The position numbers were made by a program, and so were the translations under genes. DNA of 64,000 nucleotides from Mytilus edulis. Taxonomy: Eukaryota; Mollusca; Bivalvia; Mytilida; Mytilidae. Below are positions 62,407 to 64,000 of this stretch, piece by piece (position 1 is the first letter of the stretch; each line of letters begins with the position of its first letter). The notes under the pieces are model-generated. The model was not told the origin of the DNA, ran no database searches, and saw only the letters and a list, made by a program, of their open reading frames with translations. Location: assembly GCF_963676685.1 (NCBI RefSeq), contig NC_092352.1, positions 21,657,117 through 21,721,116 of the forward strand, written 5' to 3'.

Positions 62407-63148
62407 CTACAATATACAATCATAAACTTAAACAACTGATCATCACTTGTTCATTTTCTTTTATTCCATAAAGTGTTATTCATTTTTTCTTTAATTTACC
62501 TGTGCACTTTTTTGAGGAAGCATGTCTCATCACGATCAACATTTCATTTTGATATGAAGGTTAATTTTTAAAATGATGCACAATTGTTGTTAGCCAATCA
62601 AACTGACAGATTTTGGTGAAAGATACATGTAAATTATAATGTAATTATATACAAATCAAGCTGATTGCACAAATCATGATTAGTTGTTTTTAACAATTCA
62701 AGTCCTTGTGAAAATAAATAGGAATTCCTATCTTTCCTCATAATGAAAAACAACTAAAAGAAGATGTAAAAAAATCTTTCACAAAAATAATGTTGCATAA
62801 ATAATTTACCACTTTTGCGTAATTCAGAAGAACAAAGAGATTCATCTAACCATTTAAAAGACAGATACTTGAAGACACTGGTACTTTAAACCATCCCTTG
62901 AGGAAGACCTTGACAGCTGATAACTATTCTGTACCAAATATCTCTCAGAATATAAGTTATCTTGAAGTTGATAATCAATTGTTAATTATTTCATTCTAAA
63001 AATCCAATTTCCTTCTAAATATTAGATTTGATAAATTTGTGATTTTATAAGTCACATATTTCCCACCAACCTATCCAGAATCTTTGCAAGAGATAAAATC
63101 ATAATTGAGTAACTTGGCATGTAATAAATAAATTATCAGTTTTATAAA

Positions 63149-64000
63149 CAAGAGTGCACACACTAAATGTCTCGCCTTCTTTACTAATCATTGATATTAT
63201 GTTGATACTCCTAAATATAAAGCTTTATTACGAGTGTCACATAAACTTAACATGAATCATGAAAATGAGGTCAAGGTCAGTTGAATCATATGCCAGGCAG
63301 ACATGCACAGCTAACAATGCTTCCATACAACAAACATGACAAATATAGTTGAGCCTATTGCTTATAGTTTAAGAAAATAGACCAAAACACAAAAACTTAA
63401 CACTGAGCAATGAACCGTGAAAACCAGGTCAAGGTCAAATAAAACCTGCACGATTTACATATAGATTATAAAATATTTCCATACACCAAATATAGTTGAC
63501 CTACGACATATAGTATTAGATAAAAAGACCAAAACTCAAAAACTTAACTTTGACCACTGAACCATGAAAATGAGGTCAAGGTCAGATGACATCTGCCCGC
63601 TAGACATGTACACCTTACAATCATTCCATACAACAAATATAGTAAACCTATTGCATAAAGTATGAGAAAAACAGACCAAAACACAAAAACTTAACAATAA
63701 CCACTGAACCATGAAAATGAGGTCAAGGTCAGATGACACCTGCCAGTTGGACATGTACACCTTACAGTCCTTCCATACACCGAATATACTAGACATATTG
63801 CTTATAGTATCTGAGATATGGACTTGACCACCAAAACTTAACCTTGTTCACTGATCCATGAAATGAGGTCGAGGTCAAGTGAAAACTGTCTGACGGGCAT
63901 GAGGATCTTGCAAGGTACGCACATACGAAATATAGTTATCCTATTACTTACAGTAAGAGAGAATTTAACATTACAAAAAATCTGAACTTTTTTTTCAAGT
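63149..64000. repeat. dispersed repeat with internal ~125-bp units, copy 2 (runs off the window)
   Basis: From AACAAGAGTGCACACACTAA onward it is close to 54238-55110 unit by unit, including AGACATGTACACCTTACAAT and GGTCGAGGTCAAGTGAAAAC. The minus frame at 63536-63796 is a repeat artefact. Confidence 0.85.

Noticed and set aside
62800..62960. Possible additional upstream exon of the M3 homologue
   Set aside because: No frame matched the family segment expected before exon 1, and no convincing acceptor-donor pair with the right phase was found.
63536..63796. 86-residue minus-strand frame
   Set aside because: It translates two units of the 125-bp-unit dispersed repeat and shows the same phrase twice.

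Overview
The window looks like nuclear DNA of a bivalve mollusc, most likely a mussel (Mytilidae). It is AT-rich and intron-rich. It is packed with short dispersed repeats of a kind familiar from mussel genomes (recognised from memory, not searched) and with decayed BEL/Pao, LINE and Penelope-like retroelements. No bacterial-type operons, rRNA or tRNA genes were recognised.

Region 1 (about 1-26 kb) has no host gene I can support. It is a mosaic of diverged copies of a roughly 1-kb non-coding segment built around a 242-bp terminal-inverted-repeat (TIR) element (AAATTTAGAGAAAAC ends). It also holds MITE-like palindromes, truncated tails of one reverse-transcriptase element, a Penelope-type GIY-YIG endonuclease fragment, and a 355-bp repeat carrying the motif GACGCGCGTTTCGTC. 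Region 2 (27.0-34.1 kb) is a full-length but broken BEL/Pao LTR retrotransposon on the minus strand. It has 200-202 bp LTRs and a primer-binding site, and is interrupted by two nested repeats. Region 3 (35-40.2 kb) holds a 1-kb tandem duplication and a 5'-truncated, frameshifted CR1/Jockey-like LINE. A 1.5-kb foldback follows at 40.56-42.07 kb.

Region 4 (about 45.96-62.41 kb, minus strand) is the biologically important part. Seven exons join with matching splice phases and no stops into the last ~287 residues of an M3 (oligopeptidase A / thimet-type) metallopeptidase homologue. The zinc site is destroyed: the position of the HEFGH motif reads ENFGN, the third zinc-ligand Glu is Phe, and the substrate-binding His and two of three Tyr of the C-terminal motif are also replaced. 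The scaffold is otherwise well kept, so this looks like an expressed pseudopeptidase rather than a random pseudogene, although that is inference.

The most unusual observation is that three consecutive exons of this gene (exons 3, 4 and 5 of those visible) each have a tandem repeat whose unit is the 3' end of the exon plus its 5' splice site. These are a few degenerate copies after exon 3, about 40 copies of a 49-bp unit after exon 4, and about 71 copies of a 62-bp unit after exon 5. The introns therefore hold on the order of a hundred copies of a natural splice-donor junction. The same introns also contain a perfect 63-bp-arm palindrome, a TIR transposon with its own paralogous empty site, and other foldbacks.
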